NCBI GenBank assembly: GCA_046263155.1
Contig: JBHELF010000119.1
Coordinates: forward strand, 1-7,680
Reading direction: 5' to 3'
Length of the DNA: 7,680 nucleotides
Origin: DATADF01 sp046263155
Lineage (GTDB): Bacteria; Actinomycetota; CADDZG01; WHSQ01
Positions within the stretch are counted from its first letter, which is position 1, and each line of letters opens with the position of its first letter. Below are positions 1-6,095 of this stretch, piece after piece. The notes under the pieces are model-generated. The model had not been told where the DNA came from and made no database searches. It saw only the letters and a list, made by a program, of their open reading frames with translations. The position numbers were made by a program, and so were the translations under genes.

Positions 1-2
1 TG

Positions 3-857
3 CGACCCACGCTCTGCTACTGGGGTTTCAAGGCAGCGGGCGGATCGCACGGAAACGAGATCCTGCGAGCCGCGGCCAGTCTGGAGCTGTTGCACACCTT
101 CGCGGTAGTCCACGACGACATCATGGACGCGGCCCTCGAGCGTCGCGGTGAGCCCACCTCCGTTGCGATCCACGGCGTCGAGGTCGCCATTCTGGTCGGC
201 GATCTCGCGCTCGTGTTGGCCGACGAGCTGTTCTTCAACTCAGGCTTTGGCCCGCAGAAACTCGCACGTGCTTTCTCGGCTTACTCGCGTATGCGCCAAG
301 AGGTGATCGCAGGACAGATGCTGGATCTCGATCACGAGCGCTCGAAGCACGAGATCACGCCGGACGAGGCTCTCTATGTCGCACGCCTCAAGTCCGGTCG
401 TTACTCCGTGGAGGAGCCGCTGGCGATCGGGGCGCTGCTCGGGGGCGGAGGCGAACCGCTTCTCGAAGATCTGGCAAGAGTGGGCCGTCCCTTTGGCATC
501 GCCTTCCAGATCAACGACGACCTCATGGGGTCTTTCGGCTCGCACGAGGTGACAGGCAAACCGGTAGACGCCGACATCCGCCAGGGAAAGCGCCACCTTC
601 TTTACGCGCTCGCGCTCGAGGCGCTCTCCGAGCCCGCGCGCTCTCAGTTCGTGGCGCGGTGGGGTGCCGGAAACCTCGATGACGAGGGTGTGGCGGAGTT
701 GCGTTCGATCCTGGAGAGCTCCGGCGCCCGCGCGCGCGCGGAGAGAGCGCGGGCCGATTTTCGGGCCGAGTCCCTTCAAGGTCTCGACGATTCGGCCCTG
801 GACCGACAGACGCGCGCCGCCGTGGCGGAATTGATCGACCTTGTGACGATGGGCTGA
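3..857 (+). CDS. Polyprenyl diphosphate synthase, probably geranylgeranyl (C20) type; 5' end cut by window edge
   Basis: Isoprenyl diphosphate synthase, condensing isopentenyl diphosphate with an allylic diphosphate in the cytosol. The frame is open from base 3 and gives 284 residues. Family members are usually about 330-360, so roughly 50-70 N-terminal residues lie outside the window. The first aspartate-rich motif is DDIMD (bases 114-128). The second reads FQINDDLMGSFG, with Gly in place of the last Asp, a form I recall from actinobacterial relatives. KSGRYSVEEPL and the downstream GKPVDADIRQGKR stretch are also typical of the family. Phe lies five residues before the first motif and Ala four before it. 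In archaeal-type GGPP synthases a bulky residue at -5 limits the product to C20, so I infer GGPP rather than a long menaquinone chain precursor. An internal TTG at base 90 is not the start, because clear family sequence (for example the RAAASLELLHTF run) precedes it. Family is certain; chain length is inference. Confidence 0.93.
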   Translation, partial: RPTLCYWGFKAAGGSHGNEILRAAASLELLHTFAVVHDDIMDAALERRGEPTSVAIHGVEVAILVGDLALVLADELFFNSGFGPQKLARAFSAYSRMRQEVIAGQMLDLDHERSKHEITPDEALYVARLKSGRYSVEEPLAIGALLGGGGEPLLEDLARVGRPFGIAFQINDDLMGSFGSHEVTGKPVDADIRQGKRHLLYALALEALSEPARSQFVARWGAGNLDDEGVAELRSILESSGARARAERARADFRAESLQGLDDSALDRQTRAAVAELIDLVTMG

Positions 858-883
858 CTCAGCCAGGGTCCGCCGTATAGATT
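854..883 (+). promoter_or_regulatory. Possible sigma70-type promoter for the cupredoxin gene
   Basis: A -35-like CTGACT (854-859, four of six matches to TTGACA) overlaps the stop codon of the prenyl synthase. It is followed by -10-like TATAGA (876-881, 16-bp spacer) or TAGATT (878-883, 18-bp spacer). It lies in the only gap between the two genes and is relatively AT-rich. Read-through from the prenyl synthase is equally possible, so this is a weak call. Confidence 0.3.
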
Positions 884-913
884 TGATCGACTCCAGCCGA
901 GGAGACGAGTTTC

Positions 914-2065
914 GTGGCCGATCCAGAACAGGTCTATCAAGAGGTTCTCGCCGAAGAACAGCAAAAGGGCAGCGCGGCTCCGATCGCGGAGGGCCGGGCG
1001 AAGGCCGCGCGGGTGCGCGCCGAGCATGGCTCCCCACATCCGAAAGAACCCAAGTGGTGGCCCGGGGCACAACCGCACCTCGAGGGCGGCGAGGCACCCG
1101 CCGAGGCCGCCGTCGCAGAGCCCGAGCCGGAAGCCGTCGCCGCAGAGCCCGAGCCGCTAGCCGCGGAGGCTGCGCCGGCACCGGAGCCCGCCGCTGCCGA
1201 ATCGCTGGGTGCTGCTCATCCTGGTCAGCCACCCGCCCGCCCAGAAACCGTTCCTGGGGAGAGCGCACCGCAACCCGCCACCGAGCCGGCCGAACAAGCT
1301 GTTCCGACGCGCGGCGACGAGCTCGCCGCCGCGGCAGCCGCCACACAGCCCGAGGCCGCCGCGGTTCCACCGGCTCCCGAACCCACCAGCGCCCAAACCC
1401 CCGCACCAGCGGTTGCTGCTCAAGCTGGCCAGCCGCCCGCCCGCCCTGAAACCCCCGCTGCGATGCATCCTGATGCCCGCCCCGCAGGGGTGAGCCACGG
1501 CACCACGACGGGCACACGTCTGCGACCCGAAGACGAGGTCACCACGGACGCCCAGTTCGAGGGCCAGAAAGCCATGTATGAGAGGCGCAAGATGATCGAC
1601 GAACTCGTTTCGGCGGGCGTCCCCGCGGTCAGTGCGGCGGGCACTGGGCGTTCGGGCTCACCGCTCCTGGCGATCCTGTATGTGTTGATCCCATTGATCG
1701 CCATCGGCTTCATCGCCGGTCGTCCGTCGTCGACCGCCTCCGAGGAGCCGGGCGACGGACCGGGCCCCGGCCCGGGCGCCGTGACCTTGGTTGCGCAGGG
1801 GGTCGCCTTCGACCAGACCGAGATCGCGCTGCCCCCCGAGGGGGCCACCGTCACGCTCGACAACCGAGACACCACGCCGCACAACTTCGCGATCTACGCG
1901 AACGCCGAGGACGGCAACGCCTTCGCGAATGCTCTCTTCGACGGGCCCGACCTCTCCGGTGGGGATTCGATCGAGTACGAGGTTGGGGCAATCGACCCCG
2001 GCGAGTACTACTTCCAGTGCGACCTGCATCCCGGCACCATGAACGGGACCGTCACCATCGAGTAG
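914..2065 (+). CDS. Membrane-anchored cupredoxin (type I copper protein) with a long Ala/Pro/Glu-rich N-terminal region
   Basis: A 383-residue protein starting at GTG 914, with GAGGAG (899-904) nine bases ahead. Residues 1-59 form a charged segment rich in Glu, Lys and Arg that ends in a Trp-Trp-Pro patch (48-50). Residues 60-198 are Ala/Pro/Glu-rich and surely disordered, with internal repeats. Residues 201-233 are charged and probably helical. One hydrophobic segment (about 250-268) follows, then a Gly-Pro spacer (281-288). The last 94 residues (290-383) are a cupredoxin fold with a full type I copper ligand set: His323 (PHNF), Cys369, His372 and Met376 (CDLHPGTM). A copper domain facing outside places the N-terminal 249 residues in the cytoplasm; the basic residues just before the membrane segment agree. 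The likely role is one-electron transfer at the outer membrane face, suggested by the respiratory neighbours. The electron donor and acceptor are unknown. No signal peptide is seen. Confidence 0.88.
   Translation: MADPEQVYQEVLAEEQQKGSAAPIAEGRAKAARVRAEHGSPHPKEPKWWPGAQPHLEGGEAPAEAAVAEPEPEAVAAEPEPLAAEAAPAPEPAAAESLGAAHPGQPPARPETVPGESAPQPATEPAEQAVPTRGDELAAAAAATQPEAAAVPPAPEPTSAQTPAPAVAAQAGQPPARPETPAAMHPDARPAGVSHGTTTGTRLRPEDEVTTDAQFEGQKAMYERRKMIDELVSAGVPAVSAAGTGRSGSPLLAILYVLIPLIAIGFIAGRPSSTASEEPGDGPGPGPGAVTLVAQGVAFDQTEIALPPEGATVTLDNRDTTPHNFAIYANAEDGNAFANALFDGPDLSGGDSIEYEVGAIDPGEYYFQCDLHPGTMNGTVTIE
1114..1156 (+). repeat. Short tandem repeat inside the cupredoxin linker
   Basis: An identical 16-base word, CGCAGAGCCCGAGCCG, occurs at 1114-1129 and 1141-1156. 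The 27-base period is nine codons, so the reading frame is kept. It encodes the repeated AEPEP blocks of the disordered region. Slippage or local duplication is the likely origin. Confidence 0.7.
1211..1453 (+). repeat. Pair of imperfect 39-bp direct repeats in the cupredoxin linker
   Basis: Bases 1211-1249 and 1415-1453 match at 34 of 39 positions by eye, offset by 204 bases, which is 68 codons. They encode residues 100-112 and 168-180, both ending in GQPPARPET. The mismatches are partly silent: the shared nine residues are identical although three of their codons differ. This points to an old in-frame duplication within the linker, or to a selected peptide motif. Confidence 0.75.
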
Positions 2066-2101
2066 AGCCCCCAAACGTCGTCTCGAGTAGCCATCGCGTC
2101 T

Positions 2102-2122
2102 AGCGGGCCAACGCGCCCTGCT
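2102..2122 (+). terminator. Weak hairpin after the cupredoxin gene, possible terminator
   Basis: AGCGGGC (2102-2108) can pair with GCCC-T-GCT (2115-2122) as a seven-pair stem with one bulged T and a six-base loop, 37 bases past the cupredoxin stop. No run of T follows, so a classic intrinsic terminator is not shown. The position is right, but in DNA this GC-rich such a stem can arise by chance. Confidence 0.2.
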
Positions 2123-2142
2123 CTCGTGCGCAGCTAGAGGAG

Positions 2143-2148
2143 TAGACT
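2143..2148 (+). promoter_or_regulatory. Candidate -10 element for the reductase-nuo operon
   Basis: TAGACT fits the TAnnnT pattern common in actinobacterial promoters. Transcription would start near 2155, so the Rex-type operator at 2160-2179 would cover the first transcribed bases, a position where a repressor could act. No convincing -35 box lies 16-18 bases upstream, so the call is tentative. Confidence 0.25.
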
Positions 2149-2159
2149 CGCGAGCGGAC

Positions 2160-2179
2160 CTTGTGAAACTTTTCACAAG
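2160..2179. promoter_or_regulatory. Rex-type redox operator
   Basis: The sequence holds a perfect inverted repeat with nine-base arms, CTTGTGAAA and TTTCACAAG, around a CT centre. Its core, TTGTGAA-ACTT-TTCACAA, matches exactly the general Rex operator form TTGTGAA-N4-TTCACAA. Rex is an NADH/NAD+-sensing repressor that leaves its DNA when NADH is high. In Streptomyces coelicolor, Rex sites are known at respiratory genes, and nuo is a reported target. The centre lies about 51 bases before the ATG of the reductase gene, in the only real intergenic space upstream of nuo. It is AT-rich against a GC-rich background, which makes a chance palindrome unlikely. Other CRP/FNR-family sites (TGTGA-N6-TCACA) overlap this pattern in part and are the main alternative. 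Confidence 0.82.
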
Positions 2180-2210
2180 AGCGCAGGCTCGTGCCAACCG
2201 GTCGAGAGCG

Positions 2211-2215
2211 AGGAG
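2211..2215 (+). promoter_or_regulatory. Ribosome binding site that decides the reductase start
   Basis: AGGAG sits five bases before ATG 2221. An upstream in-frame GTG at 2191 has no such motif at proper distance and would add ten residues (MPTGRERGVA) ahead of the FAD-binding fold, so ATG 2221 is preferred. Confidence 0.7.
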
Positions 2216-2220
2216 TCGCG

Positions 2221-3450
2221 ATGACCGAAGCCGACGTCGCCATCGTGGGTGGGGGCCCGGCCGGAGCGGCTGCTGCCTACTACCTCGCCCGCCGCGGGCA
2301 CTCGGTCATCGTCGTGGAGAAGAAGGCGTTTCCGCGCGAGAAGGTCTGTGGCGACGGCCTCACCCCGCGGGCGATCGAGGTCCTGGAGGACATGGGCCTC
2401 GGCGACGAGCTCGCGACCTGGGAGCGCGTTGCCGGACTTCGGGTGCGCGCCGCGGGGCGCACGATGAATCTTCCGTTCCCACAGCTTTCGCGCTGGGGCG
2501 ATTATGGGTTGGTCAAACCACGCAAGAACCTCGACCGGATCGTCTTGGACAATGCCGAAGCAGTCGGGGCCAAGGTCCTCTACGAAACCGAAGCCTATGA
2601 GCCCATTTTTGACAACGGGGTCGCGACGGGGCTGCGCGCAAAGCGCGCGGGAGAGATAGAAGAGATCCGGGCTCCCTTCATTGTGTGCACCGAGGGAGCC
2701 GCCAGCAAGTTCTCGGCAAAGCTCGGACGTCGCCGGAACAAGACGTACCCGATGGGCTTCGCGATCCGGCAGTACTACACATCGCCCATGGAACACTCCG
2801 GATGGTTCGAGGCCTATCTCGACGTGCGCTCGGGTCCCGATGCTCTTCCCGGCTACGGCTGGGTCTTCCCGGTAGGGGACGGAACGGCCAACGTCGGCGT
2901 CGGCCTTCTATCCACGTTCGGGGATTGGCGCTCCGTAAACCTGCGCACCTTGCAGGAGACTTTCCTTCGATCGCTTCCTCCGGAGTGGGAGATCAACGCG
3001 CAGACCGCCGTCGGCAAACCGCGCGCCGGGCGACTCTTCATGGGCGCCAGCGTGTGGCCGCCCAGCGGGCCCGGCTTTCTGCTCGCGGGCGACGCGGCAG
3101 GAATGGTCAATCCCTGCAACGGCGAAGGGATTGCGTACGCGTATGAAACGGGACGGATCGCGGCTCGACACCTGGATGAAGCGCTGCGCGAGGGCTCGAC
3201 TCCCACGGTTCCGGGTTACGAGGACGAGCTCAAACAAACCTACGGCCCCTACTACAGACTCGGGCGCAGGTTTGTGCGCGTCATCGGCCGGCCCTTCGTC
3301 ATGGAGAAGCTTGTCGCCGCGGGGATGAGGTCGGAGGCGATCATGAAATTTGCGGTGATCGTTCTGGCCAATCTCGAGGACTCCAACCGGAGCAGCAAGG
3401 GACAGAAAGCCTTCAAAGCGCTGCTGAAGGTGGCGGAGTTGAAGCCGTGA
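2221..3450 (+). CDS. Geranylgeranyl reductase family FAD protein, likely menaquinone or isoprenoid side-chain reductase
   Basis: A 409-residue flavoprotein that probably hydrogenates double bonds of a prenyl chain. The N-terminal Rossmann fold has VGGGPAG (9-15) and an acidic Glu33 at the end of the second strand for FAD ribose binding. The family motif KVCGDGL spans 41-47. YGWVFPVG (212-219) is the conserved substrate-domain motif. LLAGDAAGMVNPCNGEGI (287-304) is the second FAD-binding motif. No transmembrane segment is obvious; the enzyme is probably peripheral to the membrane. Its stop overlaps the GTG of nuoA by four bases (GTGA), so it is almost surely co-transcribed with complex I. Mycobacterial MenJ, a relative, reduces one isoprene unit of menaquinone, and that role fits this context. 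The nearby probable GGPP synthase also allows a role on geranylgeranyl groups, for example lipid or carotenoid precursors. Family is sure; substrate is inferred. Confidence 0.92.
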   Translation: MTEADVAIVGGGPAGAAAAYYLARRGHSVIVVEKKAFPREKVCGDGLTPRAIEVLEDMGLGDELATWERVAGLRVRAAGRTMNLPFPQLSRWGDYGLVKPRKNLDRIVLDNAEAVGAKVLYETEAYEPIFDNGVATGLRAKRAGEIEEIRAPFIVCTEGAASKFSAKLGRRRNKTYPMGFAIRQYYTSPMEHSGWFEAYLDVRSGPDALPGYGWVFPVGDGTANVGVGLLSTFGDWRSVNLRTLQETFLRSLPPEWEINAQTAVGKPRAGRLFMGASVWPPSGPGFLLAGDAAGMVNPCNGEGIAYAYETGRIAARHLDEALREGSTPTVPGYEDELKQTYGPYYRLGRRFVRVIGRPFVMEKLVAAGMRSEAIMKFAVIVLANLEDSNRSSKGQKAFKALLKVAELKP

Positions 3451-3812
3451 CTCTTCCCGCCTACCTCCCGATCCTGTTTCTCATCGCGCTGTCTTCGCTC
3501 TTCGCCGTGGCATCGATAGTGGTCGCCGCACGTTTGTCGCCGCGTCGTTGGACGCCGGCGAAGCTGGAGGCTTACGAGTGCGGCATCGTTCCCGAGACCG
3601 ATGCAGGCAGGGAGCGTTTTCCCATCAAGTTCTACCTCGTCGCGATGCTGTTCATCATCTTCGACATCGAGACCGTCTTCTTGTACCCGTGGGCCGTCGT
3701 GTACGACGAGTTGGCCGTCTTCGGATTAGTCGAGATGGGTGTCTTCGTGGGCATCTTAGTGGCCGCGTACGTGTACGTATGGAAGCGCGGAGGGCTCGAA
3801 TGGGCGGAGTAA
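3447..3812 (+). CDS. nuoA: NADH-quinone oxidoreductase subunit A (NuoA)
   Basis: A small membrane subunit of respiratory complex I, homologous to mitochondrial ND3, next to the quinone entry region. The 121 residues are normal for the family. Three hydrophobic helices are visible at about 6-28, 62-84 and 91-111. The loop after helix one carries the conserved YECG (43-46); the matching ND3 cysteine marks the loop that moves between active and deactive states of the mammalian enzyme. The block FPIKFYLVAMLFIIFDIE (58-75), with Asp73 and Glu75, is the family hallmark. It starts at GTG 3447, overlapping the reductase stop as GTGA, which suggests translation is coupled to the upstream gene. Its 3' end overlaps nuoB by 13 bases. 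Confidence 0.97.
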   Translation: MTLPAYLPILFLIALSSLFAVASIVVAARLSPRRWTPAKLEAYECGIVPETDAGRERFPIKFYLVAMLFIIFDIETVFLYPWAVVYDELAVFGLVEMGVFVGILVAAYVYVWKRGGLEWAE

Positions 3813-4354
3813 GCGACACGCTCGGCGCGAACTTCGTCACGGCTCGTCTGGACAATCTCGTCAATTGGGCGCGGAAATCCTCTCTGTGGCCGGCGGCGTT
3901 TGGGCTCGCTTGTTGCGCCATCGAGATGATGTCGATGATCACGTCGCGTCACGACATCGCGCGTTTCGGTATGGAGGCTTACCGCGCCTCCCCGCGACAG
4001 GCGGACCTGATGATCGTGGCGGGCCGGGTCTCGCAAAAGATGGCGCCGGTGCTGCGTCAGATCTACGACCAGATGACCGAGCCGAAGTGGGTCATATCCA
4101 TGGGCGCCTGCGCCTCGACCGGAGGAGTCTTCAATAACTACGCGCTGCTTCAAGGGGTCGACCAGATCGTGCCGGTCGACATCTACGTCCCGGGTTGTCC
4201 ACCGCGGCCGGAGATGTTGATCGACGGGATCATGTTGCTGCACGAGCGCATCAACCGCGGCGAATACACGGCGGGACGAGTCGGAGATGAGCCCGGCATC
4301 TCGGAGCGGTTGAAGCGGCTGCTTCCCGGACGTACGGGGGCCTCGGTCGGCTGA
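3800..4354 (+). CDS. nuoB: NADH-quinone oxidoreductase subunit B (NuoB), cluster N2 carrier
   Basis: This peripheral-arm subunit binds the terminal 4Fe-4S cluster N2, which hands electrons to quinone at the NuoB/NuoD interface. The 184 residues are typical. The four N2 ligands are all present: adjacent Cys38 and Cys39 (LACCAIEMM), Cys104 (MGACASTGG) and Cys133 (VPGCPPRPE). The frame is open upstream to 3548, but that part only shadows nuoA. ATG 3800 has GGAGGG (3789-3794) five bases ahead and yields a standard N-terminus, so it is taken as the start. That places the ribosome site and the first 13 bases inside the end of nuoA. Its TGA overlaps the ATG of nuoC by one base. Confidence 0.97.
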   Translation: MGGVSDTLGANFVTARLDNLVNWARKSSLWPAAFGLACCAIEMMSMITSRHDIARFGMEAYRASPRQADLMIVAGRVSQKMAPVLRQIYDQMTEPKWVISMGACASTGGVFNNYALLQGVDQIVPVDIYVPGCPPRPEMLIDGIMLLHERINRGEYTAGRVGDEPGISERLKRLLPGRTGASVG

Positions 4355-4860
4355 TGGAAATGCATCGCCTCGGTTCCGGGGAGTGGCCCGACTTCGCGGC
4401 ATTCCTGCTCGAGGAAAACTGGCTACTGGCGGATCTTTGCGGTCTCGACGGTCTGGGATTGGGGCTAGAGCCGCGCTTCGAACTCGTCGCTCAGTTCGTT
4501 AACCACGACCGCGCCGAGCGGGTCACCATTCACGTCCCCGCGGAGGGAGATCCACCCACCGTTTCGTCGGTTACCTCGTTGTGGCCTACGGCCAGTTTTC
4601 TAGAGCGTGAGGCTTTCGACATGTTCGGAATCCACTTCGAGGGACACCCAAACCTCACGCGCATCCTGATGCCCGATGAATGGGAGGGACATCCACTTCG
4701 CAAGGACTACGGGGTCGGGAAGGTCCAGGTGGAATTCGTCCCCCAACCATTCATGCAGATCGATACGCCGGGTCAGGCGACAGGCGTAGTCGAAGCGAAG
4801 AGCACGGTCGATAACTACGGGCAGATCGCCAAGGTGCCCTCACGCGAGGACCGACAATGA
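4354..4860 (+). CDS. nuoC: NADH-quinone oxidoreductase subunit C (NuoC), 30-kDa subunit
   Basis: A structural subunit of the quinone-binding module of complex I, packed against NuoD. The 168 residues contain the 30-kDa subunit signature: EREAFDMFGIHFEGH (84-98), then RILMPDEWEGHPLRKDY (103-119). It is a compact form. Many NuoC proteins carry longer N-terminal or C-terminal extensions, but the core domain appears whole here. It is not fused to NuoD, unlike the NuoCD fusion of Escherichia coli. ATG 4354 shares one base with the nuoB stop. A second in-frame ATG two codons later (4360) is a possible alternative start. The stop overlaps nuoD as ATGA. Confidence 0.95.
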   Translation: MEMHRLGSGEWPDFAAFLLEENWLLADLCGLDGLGLGLEPRFELVAQFVNHDRAERVTIHVPAEGDPPTVSSVTSLWPTASFLEREAFDMFGIHFEGHPNLTRILMPDEWEGHPLRKDYGVGKVQVEFVPQPFMQIDTPGQATGVVEAKSTVDNYGQIAKVPSREDRQ

Positions 4861-6095
4861 GCGCGCGTTCCTTGCTCGAGGAAGTCGAGCGAGACACCGG
4901 CGGCGCCTTCGTCGAATCTCACGATGAGAGGGCGGGCCGCATGGTCATCAACATGGGGCCGGTCCATCCCGCGACGCACGGAGTGCTTCGTCTGGTTTTG
5001 GAACTAGACGGTGAGACGGTCACCGACTGCCGGCCTGTGATCGGCTATCTCCACACCGGCATGGAGAAGGAATGCGAGGACCAGAACTGGCGCGGCGCGG
5101 TGACGATCGTGACGCGCATGGATTACCTCGCGCCGCTCTTCAACGAGCAGGCTTACTCGCTCGCGGTAGAGCAGTTACTCGGCATCGAGGTGCCACCTCG
5201 CGGGCGCTATATCCGCACCCTGATGGCCGAGATGAATCGACTGTCCTCGCACCTCGTGTGGTTTGGCACGCAGGGTCTCGACATGGGCGCGATGTCGGCG
5301 ATGTTCTACGGCTTCCGTGAACGCGAGCTGATCCTCGACTTCTACGAGATGGTGACCGGCCTGCGGATGAATCACGGCTACATCATCCCGGGCGGTGTGT
5401 GGCAGGACCTGCCGGAGGGATGGCAAGACGTCTGCGGTCGGATAGTGGATCTGCTTCCCGAACGCATCAAGGAATACGAGGACCTCCTCACCGAGAACCC
5501 AATATTTCTGGAGCGGACGGCGCGAGTCGGAGTACTCAGTGCGGAACAAGCGAACGGACTCGGTGCTACGGGCCCCATCGCCCGAGCCTCGGGAGTCGAT
5601 TGGGACCTGCGGCGAGACATGCCCTACGACGCCTACGCCGATGTCGATTTCGCGGTGCCGGTCTCCACCACCGGGGATGTTTACGCGCGCTATCGCGTGC
5701 GCGTAGCGGAGATGTACGAGTCGGTATCGATCGTCCGTCAGCTCATGGAACGGATGCCCGCGGGGGACTTCAAGAACATGGACCCGAAGCTGTCGCCGCC
5801 TCCCCGCCGCGAGCTGAACCGCTCGATGGAGGCGGTGATCCACCACTTCAAGTTGATGACCCAGGGCTACTCGGTGCCGGCCGGCGAGATGTACGCCGCG
5901 GTCGAGTCGCCTCGGGGGGAGCTGGGCGTCTACGCGGTCTCGGATGGAGGCACGTCGCCCTACCGACTGCATGTCCGAGACCCGTCGTTCGTCAACCTGC
6001 AGTCGCTCGCTCCCATGGTCGTGGGAGGCCTCGTCGCCGACCTGATCGCCTCCATCGCCTCAATTGACCCGGTTATGGGGGGCGTCGATAGATGA
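4857..6095 (+). CDS. nuoD: NADH-quinone oxidoreductase subunit D (NuoD), 49-kDa quinone-site subunit
   Basis: NuoD forms most of the quinone-reduction pocket of complex I and descends from the large subunit of NiFe hydrogenases. The 412 residues are of normal length. Key parts are the GPVHPATHG loop (34-42) with His37 and His41, the LHTGMEK signature (65-71), and NEQAYSLAVE (96-105), where Tyr100 matches the tyrosine that binds the quinone headgroup in structures of this family. The C-terminus ends in DPVMGGVDR, the usual close of the family. The first 28 residues are variable and acidic. ATG 4857 overlaps the nuoC stop by four bases, and its own TGA overlaps ATG 6092 of nuoE in the same way. 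No catalytic residue appears lost. Confidence 0.98.
   Translation: MSARSLLEEVERDTGGAFVESHDERAGRMVINMGPVHPATHGVLRLVLELDGETVTDCRPVIGYLHTGMEKECEDQNWRGAVTIVTRMDYLAPLFNEQAYSLAVEQLLGIEVPPRGRYIRTLMAEMNRLSSHLVWFGTQGLDMGAMSAMFYGFRERELILDFYEMVTGLRMNHGYIIPGGVWQDLPEGWQDVCGRIVDLLPERIKEYEDLLTENPIFLERTARVGVLSAEQANGLGATGPIARASGVDWDLRRDMPYDAYADVDFAVPVSTTGDVYARYRVRVAEMYESVSIVRQLMERMPAGDFKNMDPKLSPPPRRELNRSMEAVIHHFKLMTQGYSVPAGEMYAAVESPRGELGVYAVSDGGTSPYRLHVRDPSFVNLQSLAPMVVGGLVADLIASIASIDPVMGGVDR

Noticed and set aside
729..740. Alternating CG run of 12 bases, considered as a Z-DNA-forming or regulatory element
   Set aside because: It lies within the prenyl synthase and encodes part of an Ala-Arg-rich helix. Such runs are expected in DNA of this composition.
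240..1517. A 425-codon open frame on the minus strand, plus a 113-codon Gly-rich one at 1157-1498
   Set aside because: Both are antisense to the prenyl synthase and cupredoxin genes. Their composition (Arg/Pro/Gly-rich, no motif) is what the complement of GC-rich codons gives, and the sense-strand proteins have clear catalytic or metal-binding residues.
1760..1775. Perfect GC inverted repeat CCGGGCC-CC-GGCCCGG, considered as a terminator or protein-binding site
   Set aside because: It falls inside the cupredoxin gene, where it encodes the Gly-Pro repeat after the membrane segment. The palindrome follows from GGN/CCN codons, and no T-run follows.
1658..2197. A 179-codon minus-strand frame spanning the cupredoxin 3' end and the intergenic region
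   Set aside because: It shows no recognisable domain, lies opposite a convincing copper-binding domain, and would run through the Rex-type operator.
2191..2220. Upstream GTG start for the reductase gene
   Set aside because: No Shine-Dalgarno at proper spacing, whereas ATG 2221 has AGGAG and begins just before the FAD-binding strand as in relatives.
3548..3799. Upstream extension of the nuoB frame
   Set aside because: The translated extension is a shadow of nuoA in another frame (Arg-rich, no homology to NuoB), and ATG 3800 has a good ribosome site.
5175..5972. A 265-codon minus-strand frame opposite nuoD
   Set aside because: nuoD is fully conserved across this span. The antisense product is His/Arg-rich with no motif.
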